Shown one piece after another: positions 24,282 through 32,725 of a stretch of DNA of 64,000 nt (positions are counted from its first letter, which is position 1; each line of letters begins with the position of its first letter). The notes below the pieces were generated by a model. It was not told the origin of the DNA. It saw only the letters and a list, made by a program, of their open reading frames with translations, and made no database searches. The DNA comes from Flavimobilis soli (GTDB taxonomy: Bacteria > Actinomycetota > Actinomycetes > Actinomycetales > Cellulomonadaceae), in NCBI RefSeq assembly GCF_002564025.1, contig NZ_PDJH01000001.1:1674001-1738000 (forward strand), in the 5' to 3' direction. Made by a program: the position numbers and the translations under genes.

Positions 24282-25850
24282 ATGACGGCGACCGCACCGG
24301 ACGACACGGACGGTCGCCGTGTCCGGGCGAGCCTCAGGAGGGTCGTCGTGATCCCGCCGCGCGGCTTCCGCCGCATGCTCGACTCGATCCGCTGCCACCT
24401 GAGCCGTTCCCGGCTCGGCCTCGCCCTCGGGCCCGCGTTCGCCGTCGTCGTCTACACCCTCATGCCCGACGTCGTCCCTCCCGCGGGTGCGGACGTCACC
24501 TCGCCGCGGGCCGCGGCGCTCACGGCGGCCGTCGTCGTCCTCATGGGCGTGTGGTGGATGACCGAGGCGGTACCGCTCGCGGTGACCGCGCTCCTGCCCG
24601 TCGTGCTGTTCCCCGCCCTCGGCGGCGTCGACGTGTCCGCCGTGACGGCTCCGTACGCGAGCAAGGTCGTCTTCCTGTTCCTCGGCGGGTTCGTGCTCGC
24701 CGCCGCGATGCAACGCTGGCGCTTGCACCTGCGCGTCGCGCTCATGGTCATCAAGGTGTTCGGGACGCGGCCCTCGCGGCTCGTGCTCGGGTTCATGGTC
24801 GCGACAGCGCTGCTGAGCATGTGGGTCTCCAACACCGCGACCGCCGTCATGATGATCCCCATCGGGGCGTCGGTCCTCACGATGCTCGACCGCGCCCGCG
24901 GCTACGCGGACGCGCGCTTGTCGGCGTCGCTCATGCTCGGCATCGCGTACGCCGCGACGATCGGGTCGTTCGGCACGATCATCGGCAGCCCGCCCAACGC
25001 GCTGCTCGTCGGCTACCTCGAGCAGACGCACGGCGTGACGATCAGCTTCGCGCAGTGGATGGCGGTCGGGCTGCCGCTGTCCGTCGTCTTCCTCGCGCTC
25101 GCGTGGCTCGTGCTGACCCAGGTCGTGTTCCGCAGCAAGCACGGCCCGCTGCCCGGCGAGGACGACCTGGTGCGGGACAAGCTCGCCGCGCTCGGCCCGA
25201 TGAGCCACCCCGAGCGGCGCGTGCTCGTCGTCTTCCTCCTGACGGCCAGCTCGTGGATCGCACTGCCGACGCTGTGGCCCGGGACGCCGGTGACCGACGA
25301 GGTCGTCGCGATCATCGCGGCTGTCGTGCTGTTCCTCCTGCCCGCCGGCGCGGTCGGGGGTGGTCGGCTCCTCGAGTGGCCGGACACGTCGGAGCTGCCG
25401 TGGGGCATCCTCCTGCTCTTCGGCGGCGGCCTCGCCCTCGCGAGCCGCATCACGGGCTCCGGTCTCGCTGCGTGGGTGGGCCAGCGGGCGCACTCGCTCG
25501 CGGACCTGCCGCCGATCCTGCTCGTGGTCGTCGTCGTCGCGATCACGCTCGCGATGACCGAGTTCATGTCCAACACGGCCGCCGCCGCGACGCTGCTGCC
25601 GATCATGGGCGGCGTCGCGATCGCCGTCGGCGTCTCGCCGCTGCTCATGACCATGCCTGTCGCGCTCGCCGCGGCGTGCACGTTCATGATGCCCGCGGCC
25701 ACCCCGCCGAACGCGATCGCGTACTCGTCGGGCTACGTGACGGTCCCGCAGCTCGTGAAGGCCGGGGCGCCGCTGAGCGCGTCGAGCCTCGTACTCATCC
25801 CCGCGACCGTCTACCTCATGGGCGGGCTCGTCTTCGGTCTGGCGTTCTGA
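24282..25850 (+). CDS. DASS/SLC13-family sodium-coupled anion symporter
   Basis: A 522-residue transporter with 11-12 helices. Both signature Ser-Asn-Thr motifs are present: SNTATAVMMIPIG (about residue 183) and SNTAAAATLLPI (about 429), as in VcINDY and SdcS dicarboxylate carriers. The N-terminal helix block has VWWMTEAVPLAVTALLP. The likely substrate is a C4-dicarboxylate or a related anion. An AGGAGG ribosome site precedes the ATG. It is divergent from the Cache chemoreceptor, which may sense the same class of compound (inference). Confidence 0.92.
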   Translation: MTATAPDDTDGRRVRASLRRVVVIPPRGFRRMLDSIRCHLSRSRLGLALGPAFAVVVYTLMPDVVPPAGADVTSPRAAALTAAVVVLMGVWWMTEAVPLAVTALLPVVLFPALGGVDVSAVTAPYASKVVFLFLGGFVLAAAMQRWRLHLRVALMVIKVFGTRPSRLVLGFMVATALLSMWVSNTATAVMMIPIGASVLTMLDRARGYADARLSASLMLGIAYAATIGSFGTIIGSPPNALLVGYLEQTHGVTISFAQWMAVGLPLSVVFLALAWLVLTQVVFRSKHGPLPGEDDLVRDKLAALGPMSHPERRVLVVFLLTASSWIALPTLWPGTPVTDEVVAIIAAVVLFLLPAGAVGGGRLLEWPDTSELPWGILLLFGGGLALASRITGSGLAAWVGQRAHSLADLPPILLVVVVVAITLAMTEFMSNTAAAATLLPIMGGVAIAVGVSPLLMTMPVALAAACTFMMPAATPPNAIAYSSGYVTVPQLVKAGAPLSASSLVLIPATVYLMGGLVFGLAF

Positions 25851-25906
25851 CGGCGCGCGCCCACGACTGGCGTCCGCCAGGGCTGCCGGATGGGAGAATT
25901 CCCGTC

Positions 25907-26512
25907 ATGGCGAAGCTCTACTTCCGGTACGGGGCGATGAACTCCGGCAAGTCGACGTCCCTGCTGCAGGCGGCGCACAACTACGAGGAACGGGACCACC
26001 AGATCCTGCTCGCCAAGCCGGGCATCGACACGAAGGCGGGGCGCAAGATCCACTCGCGCCTCGGCGTCGACCGGTCGGTCGACTACGTGCTCGGAGCCGA
26101 CGACGACGCCTACCTCACCCTGCAGACGCACCGCGAGCGCGTGCAGCGCGAGACGGGCCGCGACGTGTCCTGCCTGCTGATCGACGAGGCGCAGTTCCTC
26201 ACGCCGCGCCAGGTCGACGACCTGCTGCGCGTCGCCGTCCTCGATGGCATCCCGGTGATCTGCTACGGCATCCGCACGGACTTCCGCACGGCGGCGTTCC
26301 CGGGTTCGCAGCGCCTCCTGGAGATCGCGCACAGCCTCGAGGAGCTCAAGACGATCTGCCGCTGCGGCCGCAAGGCGATCTTCAACTCGCGGCGCATCGA
26401 CGGCAAGGCCGTGTTCGCCGGCGACCAGGTCGCGATCGACGGCGCCGAGGTCACCTACGAGTCGCTGTGCGCGGCCTGCTACCTGCGCGAGTCGGGCGGC
26501 GTGCTCGCCTGA
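25907..26512 (+). CDS. tdk: Thymidine kinase
   Basis: A 201-residue type II thymidine kinase that phosphorylates thymidine in the salvage pathway. Walker A GAMNSGKS is at residues 9-16 and the DEAQF block, with the catalytic Glu, follows SCLLI near 87-95. A lasso region and a zinc site are formed by ICRCGRKA and LCAACY. Length is normal. GAGAAT lies 7 nt before the ATG, the same arrangement as at hrpA. Confidence 0.96.
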   Translation: MAKLYFRYGAMNSGKSTSLLQAAHNYEERDHQILLAKPGIDTKAGRKIHSRLGVDRSVDYVLGADDDAYLTLQTHRERVQRETGRDVSCLLIDEAQFLTPRQVDDLLRVAVLDGIPVICYGIRTDFRTAAFPGSQRLLEIAHSLEELKTICRCGRKAIFNSRRIDGKAVFAGDQVAIDGAEVTYESLCAACYLRESGGVLA

Positions 26513-26600
26513 GCTGCCCACAGGCGCGGGGCGCGCGGCCGTGTCCACGGGCCGCGGTGCGGCCCTGCCGCGTGTCGGGAGGTTGCGGCACAGTGGGCGC

Positions 26601-27173
26601 ATGACGACGACGATCCAGGCTGCACGCTGCTTCGGTGACGGGGACCCGCTGTACGAGGCGTATCACGACGACGAGTGGGGCGTGGCGGTGCACGGCGAGG
26701 CCGCGTTGCTCGAGCGCCTCGCGCTCGAGGCGTTCCAGTCAGGGCTGTCGTGGATCACGGTGCTGCGCAAGCGTCCTGCATTCCGCGAGGTCTTCAGCGA
26801 CTTCGACCCGGAGACGGTCGCGGGCTTCGAGGAGGACGACGTCGAGCGGCTGCTGCTCGACGCCCGCATCATCCGGAACCGCGCCAAGATCGAGGCGACG
26901 ATCGCCAACGCCCGCGCCGTCGTCACGCTCTACGACGCCGGGGAGACCCTGGACGAGCTGATCTGGTCGTTCGCGCCGCCCGCGCGCGAGCGTCGCCTCG
27001 CGAACCTCGCCGAGATCCCGGGCAAGACGCCCGAGTCGGTCGCCCTCGCCAAGGAGCTCAAGCGCCGGGGCTTCCGCTTCATCGGCCCGACGACCGCCTA
27101 CGCGGCGATGCAGGCGTGCGGGCTCGTCGACGACCACGTCGCGACCTGCCCGGTCGCGGCCCGCACGACCTGA
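26601..27173 (+). CDS. tag: DNA-3-methyladenine glycosylase I
   Basis: A 190-residue base-excision enzyme that removes 3-methyladenine. The N-terminal ARCFGDGDPLYEAYHDDEWG block contains zinc ligands Cys10 and His22; the C-terminal DDHVATC supplies the second His and Cys. The helix-hairpin-helix segment and SGLSWITVLRKRPAFREVF catalytic block are conserved. The start is at the ATG 6 nt after CACAGT, without a ribosome site. It converges on the acetyltransferase gene with a 13-nt gap. Confidence 0.95.
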   Translation: MTTTIQAARCFGDGDPLYEAYHDDEWGVAVHGEAALLERLALEAFQSGLSWITVLRKRPAFREVFSDFDPETVAGFEEDDVERLLLDARIIRNRAKIEATIANARAVVTLYDAGETLDELIWSFAPPARERRLANLAEIPGKTPESVALAKELKRRGFRFIGPTTAYAAMQACGLVDDHVATCPVAARTT

Positions 27174-27186
27174 CCAGCGCTTCCCG

Positions 27187-28029
27187 TCAGAGAACGGCGC
27201 CGCCGCGGGCGCGGGCGAGCCACGGTGTCGCGAACGCGACGAGCTCGCGGACGGGGACGAGCACGGCGTGCGCGTTGCCGACGAGCGCCGTCTCGACGAG
27301 CTCAGGGTGGGCCTCGCAGAACGCGTCGCCACACTCACCGAAGTCCTCGTCCTCCGGCCACAGCTCGCGCCACGTCTCCCACACGCGCTCGCCGTCGCGC
27401 AGCACGGGGCCGCCCTGCGCCACGTGGTGGCGGGTCGGCCAGGTGATGCGGTTCTCCGCGAGATGCAGTGCCGTGCACTTGTCGAAGCCGACGCCCAGGA
27501 GCAGGACGTACCCGCCGACGTCGTGCAGCGCGCGCATCGGCGATCGCTCGCCCGCCGCGTCATCGAGGTCGTGGGTCGCCGTGATGCGCTCCGCGTTGGG
27601 GCCCAGCGCCGCGACCGAACGGTGCGGGTGCGCCGAGCGCAGCACGCCGGGCCACGTGCGGAACAGCTCGGCAACCGCACCCATCGTGCGGGTCGGCGTC
27701 CGCGCCGGGTCGTACGCCGGGAGGCTGTCGCGCACCGCGGGGTACCACTCCTCCGGCACGTCGGGCAGGCGCAGGAACGCGGGGTCGCACAGCTGCCACG
27801 ACTGCGCAGGCATCACGACCGTGCCCTCAGGTCCGACGGCGTCGACCACGCCCTGCACGACCGCCGCCTCACCGCCGACGACGTAGCCGAGCCGCGAGAG
27901 CGACGTATGGACCATGACGGTGCGGCCACGCACCCCGAGCTCCGACAGCACGGTCGCGAGACCGGTGGCGGTGACGGGGACAGGTGCGTGACGATGGCGG
28001 ACAGACACGCCGCCGGACTGGTGCTCCAC
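27187..28029 (-). CDS. AAC(3)-family N-acetyltransferase
   Basis: A 280-residue member of the antibiotic N-acetyltransferase family. VMVHTSLSRLGYVVGGEAAVV near residue 42 is the acetyl-CoA-binding region, and MPAQSWQLCDP, RTMGAVAELFRTWPG, SAHPHRSVAALG and LLLGVGFDKCTALHLAE are conserved blocks. Known members acetylate the 3-amino group of aminoglycosides, but many chromosomal ones are YokD-like with no resistance role; no mobile context is seen here. GTG is chosen as start at normal family length, though a GTG about 24 nt downstream is possible. Confidence 0.88.
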   Translation of the reverse strand: MEHQSGGVSVRHRHAPVPVTATGLATVLSELGVRGRTVMVHTSLSRLGYVVGGEAAVVQGVVDAVGPEGTVVMPAQSWQLCDPAFLRLPDVPEEWYPAVRDSLPAYDPARTPTRTMGAVAELFRTWPGVLRSAHPHRSVAALGPNAERITATHDLDDAAGERSPMRALHDVGGYVLLLGVGFDKCTALHLAENRITWPTRHHVAQGGPVLRDGERVWETWRELWPEDEDFGECGDAFCEAHPELVETALVGNAHAVLVPVRELVAFATPWLARARGGAVL

Positions 28030-28110
28030 GTCCGCCAACGTATCTGCGATGTCAGCGGACCGCGCGTTCACGTAGGTCCCCCACCGGGTCGCACACCAGG
28101 AGGAAGCGCC

Positions 28111-28632
28111 ATGAACACGACCAACATCACCAAAGACCTCGGTGTCACCGACGGCCGCGTGCCGCCCGTCGTGCTCGCGGGCGCAGCGTGGCTCGCCCAG
28201 TCCGTAGTCTCGCGCAAGCGCGGCGGAGCGCTCGCGCGCACCGCTGGGGCCGCGCTCGGCGTCGCGTCGCTCACGCTCGCCGGTGCGTCCGCCGCGGACT
28301 TCGCCCGACGCCGCACGACCGTCGACCCGCGCGTCCCCGACGCGTCGACCCTCGTGACGTCCGGCGTCAACGCCGTAACCCGCAACCCCATGTACGTCGG
28401 ACTGGTCGGCGTCCTCGTCGCGCGCGCGGTCGCACGACGGTCCGTCCTCGCGCTCGCCCCCGCGGCCGCCGTCGCGTACCTCCTGCACACCCGGCAGATC
28501 CCCGCCGAGGAGGAGGCGCTCGCCGAGAAGTTCGGCACCGAGTACGCGGACTACCTGACGGACGTCCCGCGCTGGCTCGACAGCCGCTCGGTCGAGGCCG
28601 TGCGCACCCTCGTCGAGGAACGGCTCGGCTGA
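28111..28632 (+). CDS. Isoprenylcysteine carboxyl methyltransferase-like protein
   Basis: A 173-residue membrane protein. The C-terminal half has the ICMT/PEMT signature: TRNPMYVGLVGVLVARAV followed by EEEALAEKFGTEYADY. Earlier hydrophobic stretches are about 20-34, 44-62 and 95-122. Family members methylate small molecules, lipids or prenylated groups using SAM at the membrane; the substrate here is unknown. A perfect AGGAGG ribosome site precedes the ATG. It is divergent from the acetyltransferase. Confidence 0.85.
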   Translation: MNTTNITKDLGVTDGRVPPVVLAGAAWLAQSVVSRKRGGALARTAGAALGVASLTLAGASAADFARRRTTVDPRVPDASTLVTSGVNAVTRNPMYVGLVGVLVARAVARRSVLALAPAAAVAYLLHTRQIPAEEEALAEKFGTEYADYLTDVPRWLDSRSVEAVRTLVEERLG

Positions 28633-28752
28633 GCCGGTCGGTAGCCGAGCGCGGACGAGCCTTGCGGCCCGCGGAGCCGACCACGGGAGCGCGCCCAAGC
28701 GTCGCGGCGCCGGCCTCAGGGCGCGCCGGGTCGCACCAGCGCGCCGCCGTGC

Positions 28753-29466
28753 TCAGGGCGTGCGGCGCCGCAATGTCGCCGCACCGAGCAGCAGCAGCGC
28801 AACGATGAACCCCACCACGATCGTGAGCGGCATCAGCACGTCGGGCGACTCGTGACGGGTCACCTCCGTCATCGCGTCGACGACGTAGGAGAGCGGCATC
28901 ACGTCGGACGCGAGCTCGAGGGCACGCGGCATCTCGTCGCGCGGCACGAGCAGCCCACACAGCAGAAACTGCGGCAGGATCACCGCGGGCATGAACTGCA
29001 CGGCCTGGAACTCGGTGCTCGCGAACGCCGACACGAACAGCCCGAAGGACATCCCCAGGAGCGCCGCGAGGACCGCGACGAGCACCATGAGCGGCCACGG
29101 CCCCTGCGGGTCGAGGCCGAGCGGCCCCATCATGAGCGCCGACGCGAGCAGCGCCTGCACGGTCGCGACCAAGCCGAATGCGATCCCGTACCCGAGCACG
29201 AAGGACGCCTTCGGCAGCGGCAGCGTCAACAGCCGCTCGAGCGTACCCGTGGAACGCTCCCGCAGCGTCGCGACCGACGTGATGAGAAACATGATGATCA
29301 CGGGAAACATGCCGAGCAGCGACCCGCCGATCTGCTGGAACACCGGCCCGCCGTCGTACACCCACCACAGGAGCGTGAGCAGCACGCACGGCACGACCGC
29401 GATCAGGGCGAGGGTGCGCGGGTCGTGGCGCAGCTGCGCGAGCACCCGGCGTGCTGTGGCGATCAT
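28753..29466 (-). CDS. ABC-2 type transporter permease
   Basis: A 237-residue permease with six predicted helices. The block near residue 58 (ITSVATLRERSTGTLERLLTLPL) is characteristic of ABC-2 exporters. The ATG overlaps the stop of the ATPase gene as ATGA, so the two are translationally coupled and form one exporter. The substrate is unknown; drug or lipid export is typical of this architecture. Confidence 0.93.
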   Translation of the reverse strand: MIATARRVLAQLRHDPRTLALIAVVPCVLLTLLWWVYDGGPVFQQIGGSLLGMFPVIIMFLITSVATLRERSTGTLERLLTLPLPKASFVLGYGIAFGLVATVQALLASALMMGPLGLDPQGPWPLMVLVAVLAALLGMSFGLFVSAFASTEFQAVQFMPAVILPQFLLCGLLVPRDEMPRALELASDVMPLSYVVDAMTEVTRHESPDVLMPLTIVVGFIVALLLLGAATLRRRTP

Positions 29467-30191
29467 GGGCGCTCCCTGCGGACCAAGGTGAGGAAGGCGC
29501 CGTCGGCGTTCGACGCGCCCGTGGTGGCGAGCAGCTCGGGGAGGGTCGAGTCGGCGATCACTGCGCCGTCGCGCAGCAGGACGAGCCGGTCGCAGCGCTC
29601 CGCCTCGTCCATGACGTGGCTCGACACGAGCAGCGTCACGCCGTCTGCGGCGAGGCCGGCGAACAGGCCCCACAGCGACTCGCGCAGGACCGGGTCGAGC
29701 CCGACGGTCGGCTCGTCGAGGACGAGCAGCTCGGGCGCGCCGAGCAGCGCGGTCGCGAGCGACACGCGCGACATCTGCCCGCCGGACAGACGCCCGACGA
29801 GGGCGCGCTGGTGACTGCCGAGGTCGACGCGTTCGACGACGGCGGCGACCTGCCCCTCGAGCGCGCGGCCGCGCAGGCCGAGCGTCCGGCCGAAGTACCG
29901 CAGGTTCTCGAGGACCGTGAGGTCGAGGTAGACGCTCGGCGCCTGCGTCACGTACGCGACCCTCGACCGCAGCCCGGGACTGCCCGCCGGCTCGCCGAGC
30001 ACCGTGACGTCGCCCGACTCGACGAGCTGGACGCCGAGGATCGCCCGCATGAGCGTCGTCTTGCCCGCGCCAGACGGGCCGAGCAGGCCCGTCACGGTGC
30101 CGCTCGCGATCGACAGCCGCAGGCCGTCGAGGACCGTGCGCGGGCCGCGACGGACCGTCAGTCCGTCGATCGTGATCGCCGGGATGCTCAC
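29463..30191 (-). CDS. ABC transporter ATP-binding protein
   Basis: A 242-residue ATPase. Walker A GPSGAGKTT is near residue 37, the Q-loop VTQAP follows, the signature is LSGGQMSRVSL and Walker B LLVLDEPTVGLDP; the H-loop His is in SSHVMDEAE. It energises the permease encoded just downstream. The GTG start is supported by TAGCGT 7 nt upstream and gives the normal protein start; an upstream ATG in frame would lie inside the shared promoter region. It is divergent from the Crp/Fnr regulator gene. Confidence 0.93.
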   Translation of the reverse strand: MSIPAITIDGLTVRRGPRTVLDGLRLSIASGTVTGLLGPSGAGKTTLMRAILGVQLVESGDVTVLGEPAGSPGLRSRVAYVTQAPSVYLDLTVLENLRYFGRTLGLRGRALEGQVAAVVERVDLGSHQRALVGRLSGGQMSRVSLATALLGAPELLVLDEPTVGLDPVLRESLWGLFAGLAADGVTLLVSSHVMDEAERCDRLVLLRDGAVIADSTLPELLATTGASNADGAFLTLVRRERP

Positions 30192-30198
30192 GGAGCCG

Positions 30199-30204
30199 AC
30201 GCTA
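30199..30204 (-). promoter_or_regulatory. Putative -10 box of the ABC exporter operon
   Basis: TAGCGT on the minus strand, 7 nt before the GTG start of the ATPase gene, with no Shine-Dalgarno, suggesting a leaderless mRNA. Confidence 0.45.
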
Positions 30205-30256
30205 TTCCTCAGGCTTGCCGCGGCGCACGCGACACGACGCACACTGGACGGCGGCC

Positions 30257-30262
30257 TAGGCT
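30257..30262 (+). promoter_or_regulatory. Putative -10 box of the Crp/Fnr regulator gene
   Basis: TAGGCT, 6 nt before the ATG of the Crp/Fnr-family gene; no Shine-Dalgarno is present. Confidence 0.5.
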
Positions 30263-30268
30263 CGAGGC

Positions 30269-30946
30269 ATGTCGCAGTTGCCGGTGTGCGTGTCGCGGGT
30301 GCCGATCTTCGCCGGGCTCACGCCCGTGGAGCAGCGCGAGGTGCACGACGTCGCGCGGCCGCGTCGTCTGCCCGACGGCGAGACCGTGTACGTCGAGGGT
30401 GACCGTGTCGCGAGCCTCTTGGTGGTGAACTCGGGCCGGCTGCGCCTGACCCGTTCGTCGCCCGACGGCGGCGAGCACCTCTTGCGCGTGCTCGACGCGG
30501 GTGACTTCATCGGTGTCGAGTCATTCCTCACGGGCGCGACGCCCGGGCACACGGCGACCGCGATGGGCGCGACCGTGCTGTGCGAGTTCCGGCACGCCGA
30601 CCTGCAGCCGCTCCTCGACGCGCACCCCGGCGTCGGGGTCGCGATGCTCGCGACCCTCGCCACGCAGCTCTCCCGCACGGAGGAGCGGCTCACCGCGCAG
30701 ACGCTCGCGCCCGTCGAGCGGCGCCTCGTCGGCTACCTGCTCGACCTGCCCGCCCAGCCCCACGCCGAGGGCCTGCTGATCGAGCTGCCGCTCAGCAAGA
30801 AGGACATCGCGTCCTACCTCGGGACCACGCCGGAGTCGTTGTCCCGGTCGCTGCGCGCCCTCGCCGACGCGGGGCTCGTCGAGTCGCGCGGCAAGCGCGA
30901 GCTCCTGGTGCGCGACGCCGCAGCGTTGGACGACCTGGTCCGCTAG
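30269..30946 (+). CDS. Crp/Fnr family transcriptional regulator
   Basis: A 225-residue regulator. Residues about 10-130 form a cyclic-nucleotide-binding-like beta barrel (PIFAGLTPVEQREV, then GDRVASLLVVNSGRLRL and DAGDFIGVESFL), followed by a dimer helix and a winged HTH (about 175-215) with LSKKDIASYLGTTPESLSRSLRAL. The TTPESLSRSL recognition helix has the E-xx-SR pattern of the FNR/Dnr branch, which reads TTGAN4TCAA-like boxes. It has few cysteines, so an Fe-S cluster of the FNR kind is not evident. Two perfect TTGAC-N4-GTCAA palindromes occur at the nearby metal ATPase operon and are candidate targets (inference). Confidence 0.9.
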   Translation: MSQLPVCVSRVPIFAGLTPVEQREVHDVARPRRLPDGETVYVEGDRVASLLVVNSGRLRLTRSSPDGGEHLLRVLDAGDFIGVESFLTGATPGHTATAMGATVLCEFRHADLQPLLDAHPGVGVAMLATLATQLSRTEERLTAQTLAPVERRLVGYLLDLPAQPHAEGLLIELPLSKKDIASYLGTTPESLSRSLRALADAGLVESRGKRELLVRDAAALDDLVR

Positions 30947-30992
30947 CTCAGGGCCGGGTCTCTTCTCTTGCGTCGTCGCAGGTCAGCCGCGG

Positions 30993-32249
30993 CTACTCGC
31001 GCCGCAGGCCCTCGGCGTAGGTGTCGAGCACAGCGACGATGCCCGCGTGCTGCCACACCCGGTTGCGGCGCAAGCCGGTGCGCTCGACAAGGACGCCCGC
31101 CGACACGAGCTGGTCGAGCGCGCGGTGCGCGCCAACCTGGTTCATGCCGACGTGGTCCTGCAAGAAGCGAACGTTGACGACTGGCTGCGCGACGAGCGCC
31201 GGCAAGACCTTCCAGGCGCCGGCGTTGCTGCGCAGTCGCATCTGCTTCAACGCCGCGCGCGCATCATCGAGCTGGGCGGCCAGATCGTCGACGAGCCGGG
31301 TTCCCGAGCTCGCCGCGAACAGGGACGCTCGCGCAAACTGCTCGACGATCGGCGCCGCGTCACCGCGTCGGTACGCCTGCAACGCGTCCGTGTACGCGCG
31401 GGTGTCCGTCAGCAGGCCAGCAGAGACGGGCGCCGTCGTGCTGACCACCAGGCCCTTCGAGCGCAGCAGGGCGTGGACGATCGCGCGCCCCGTGCGGCCG
31501 TTGCCGTCAACAAAGGGGTGGATCGTCTCGAATTGCGCGTGAGCGATCGCCGCCTGAACCAGGACCGGCAGGTCGTCGCGACCCATGAACGCCACAAGAT
31601 CCTCGATCGCACCAGGGACGCGCTCGTGATGCGGCGCGACGTGCGCGGCTCCCCGCGGCGACACCGCGCTCGTGCCGACCCACACCAGCTGATCGCGGAA
31701 GCGCCCTGCGTGCTGCTGGGCGTCGCGCTGAGCGGTGAGCAGGACGCGATGCATCTCAAGGATCGCCGCGGCGTCCAGGTGGTCAGCCAGCCGCAACGCA
31801 GCCTCCATCGCAGAGACGTTCGCCGCCACGACACGCGCATTGCCCGAGGTCGACTCCTCGATCTGTGCCATCGCGAGCTGGCGCGCCGAGACCGTCAGGT
31901 TCTCGATCTGCGACGACGACGTCGACTCCGTCCGCAGCAAGATCGTGCTCATCGGCCCCAGAGTCGGACTGTCCGGGCCCAGAGCAGAGGCGGCGTACCT
32001 GTCGAACGACGCCAGAGCCGCAGCAGCCTCCTCGATGTCGGTAGCAAGGTCAGCAGGGATGCTCAGCCGCAGGTCAGCGATCGCCGGGGTGATCGTCCGC
32101 TCGTAAGAGCCAGACGCAGCCGCCATCTGTCGCCGGGACGTCATCCCGTCCGCCTCTGCGACCCAGTAGTCCTCCTCACGGCCTGTCGCCGGTACCGGGA
32201 GCGCGTCATCGATCCCCGTGCTCGCGGCGTTCTCGTCTGCTGTATGCAT
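30993..32249 (-). CDS. Fic family protein
   Basis: A 418-residue Fic-domain protein. The catalytic motif [12 protein letters not shown] lies near residue 241. An N-terminal inhibitory helix motif SSSQIEN (about 113) matches the (S/T)xxxE(G/N) element of class II Fic proteins, so AMPylation is probably autoinhibited. The C-terminus has a winged-helix-like region ([26 protein letters not shown]). Such stand-alone proteins transfer AMP or related groups, or act as regulators. The region is less GC-rich than its surroundings. TAGGGT lies 6 nt before the ATG, within an AT-rich dyad that may be an operator. Confidence 0.93.
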   Translation of the reverse strand: MHTADENAASTGIDDALPVPATGREEDYWVAEADGMTSRRQMAAASGSYERTITPAIADLRLSIPADLATDIEEAAAALASFDRYAASALGPDSPTLGPMSTILLRTESTSSSQIENLTVSARQLAMAQIEESTSGNARVVAANVSAMEAALRLADHLDAAAILEMHRVLLTAQRDAQQHAGRFRDQLVWVGTSAVSPRGAAHVAPHHERVPGAIEDLVAFMGRDDLPVLVQAAIAHAQFETIHPFVDGNGRTGRAIVHALLRSKGLVVSTTAPVSAGLLTDTRAYTDALQAYRRGDAAPIVEQFARASLFAASSGTRLVDDLAAQLDDARAALKQMRLRSNAGAWKVLPALVAQPVVNVRFLQDHVGMNQVGAHRALDQLVSAGVLVERTGLRRNRVWQHAGIVAVLDTYAEGLRRE

Positions 32250-32255
32250 GATTCA

Positions 32256-32261
32256 ACCCTA
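32256..32261 (-). promoter_or_regulatory. Putative -10 box of the fic gene
   Basis: TAGGGT on the minus strand, 6 nt before the ATG. It touches the left arm of the TACATACA/TGTATGTA dyad, so a protein bound there would block the promoter. Confidence 0.5.
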
Positions 32262-32288
32262 CATACAGTTAGCGGCTATGTGTATGTA
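32260..32288. promoter_or_regulatory. Candidate operator upstream of fic
   Basis: Perfect 8-bp inverted repeat TACATACA and TGTATGTA separated by 13 bp, in an unusually AT-rich patch of an otherwise very GC-rich region. It overlaps the predicted fic promoter. The Fic protein has a C-terminal winged-helix-like region, so autoregulation is possible. Confidence 0.5.
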
Positions 32289-32444
32289 AGGGCTACGGTC
32301 TCCATACGTCTGTGGACGTGATCGTTCCGCGTCCACCCCGCGGCCTCGCGTCGGCCCAGAGCTCTATCTCGGGGGCGAGACGCGCGAGAGCGCCCGCCTC
32401 GTGGCGGGCGCTCTCGGCTCTTGGGGGCAGATTGTGCGGAGCGC

Positions 32445-32672
32445 TCAGGCGGGCGTCGCGGTGTACCCGGCCTTCGCGACGGCGGCGACGAGGTCGTCGA
32501 CGCTCGCACGCTCGGCGTCGTGCTCGATCTCGATGCGGGCGGACGCGAAGTGGACGGTCACGGAGTCGACGCCGTCGAGCCGGCCGACCTGCTTCTCGAT
32601 CTTGGCGACGCACGACGGGCAACTGAAGCCCTGGGCGCGCAGCGTGGTGCGGGTGGTGGTGCGGGTGCTCAT
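32445..32672 (-). CDS. copZ: HMA-domain metal chaperone (CopZ-like)
   Basis: A 75-residue heavy-metal-associated protein with the ferredoxin-like beta-alpha-beta pattern and metal motif GFSCPSCVAKIE near residue 15, with Gly-Phe-Ser in place of the usual Gly-Met-Thr. It probably delivers a soft metal to the P-type ATPase encoded 53 nt upstream. GAGGAG precedes the ATG. A palindrome TTGACGTGCGTCAA lies about 80 nt upstream, inside the 3-prime end of the ATPase gene. Confidence 0.88.
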   Translation of the reverse strand: MSTRTTTRTTLRAQGFSCPSCVAKIEKQVGRLDGVDSVTVHFASARIEIEHDAERASVDDLVAAVAKAGYTATPA

Positions 32673-32725
32673 GGTGAGCTCCTCTCTTGGGGGTCTGTCC
32701 CGGTGTCCGGGCTTCTGGTTGCACA

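Noticed and set aside
24093..25493. A 466-codon minus-strand frame opposite the DASS transporter
   Set aside because: Antisense shadow; the plus strand carries both SNT motifs of a real transporter.
27187..28029. Acquired aminoglycoside resistance gene
   Set aside because: Composition matches the chromosome and no mobile element is near; it is more likely a native AAC(3)-family member of unknown substrate.
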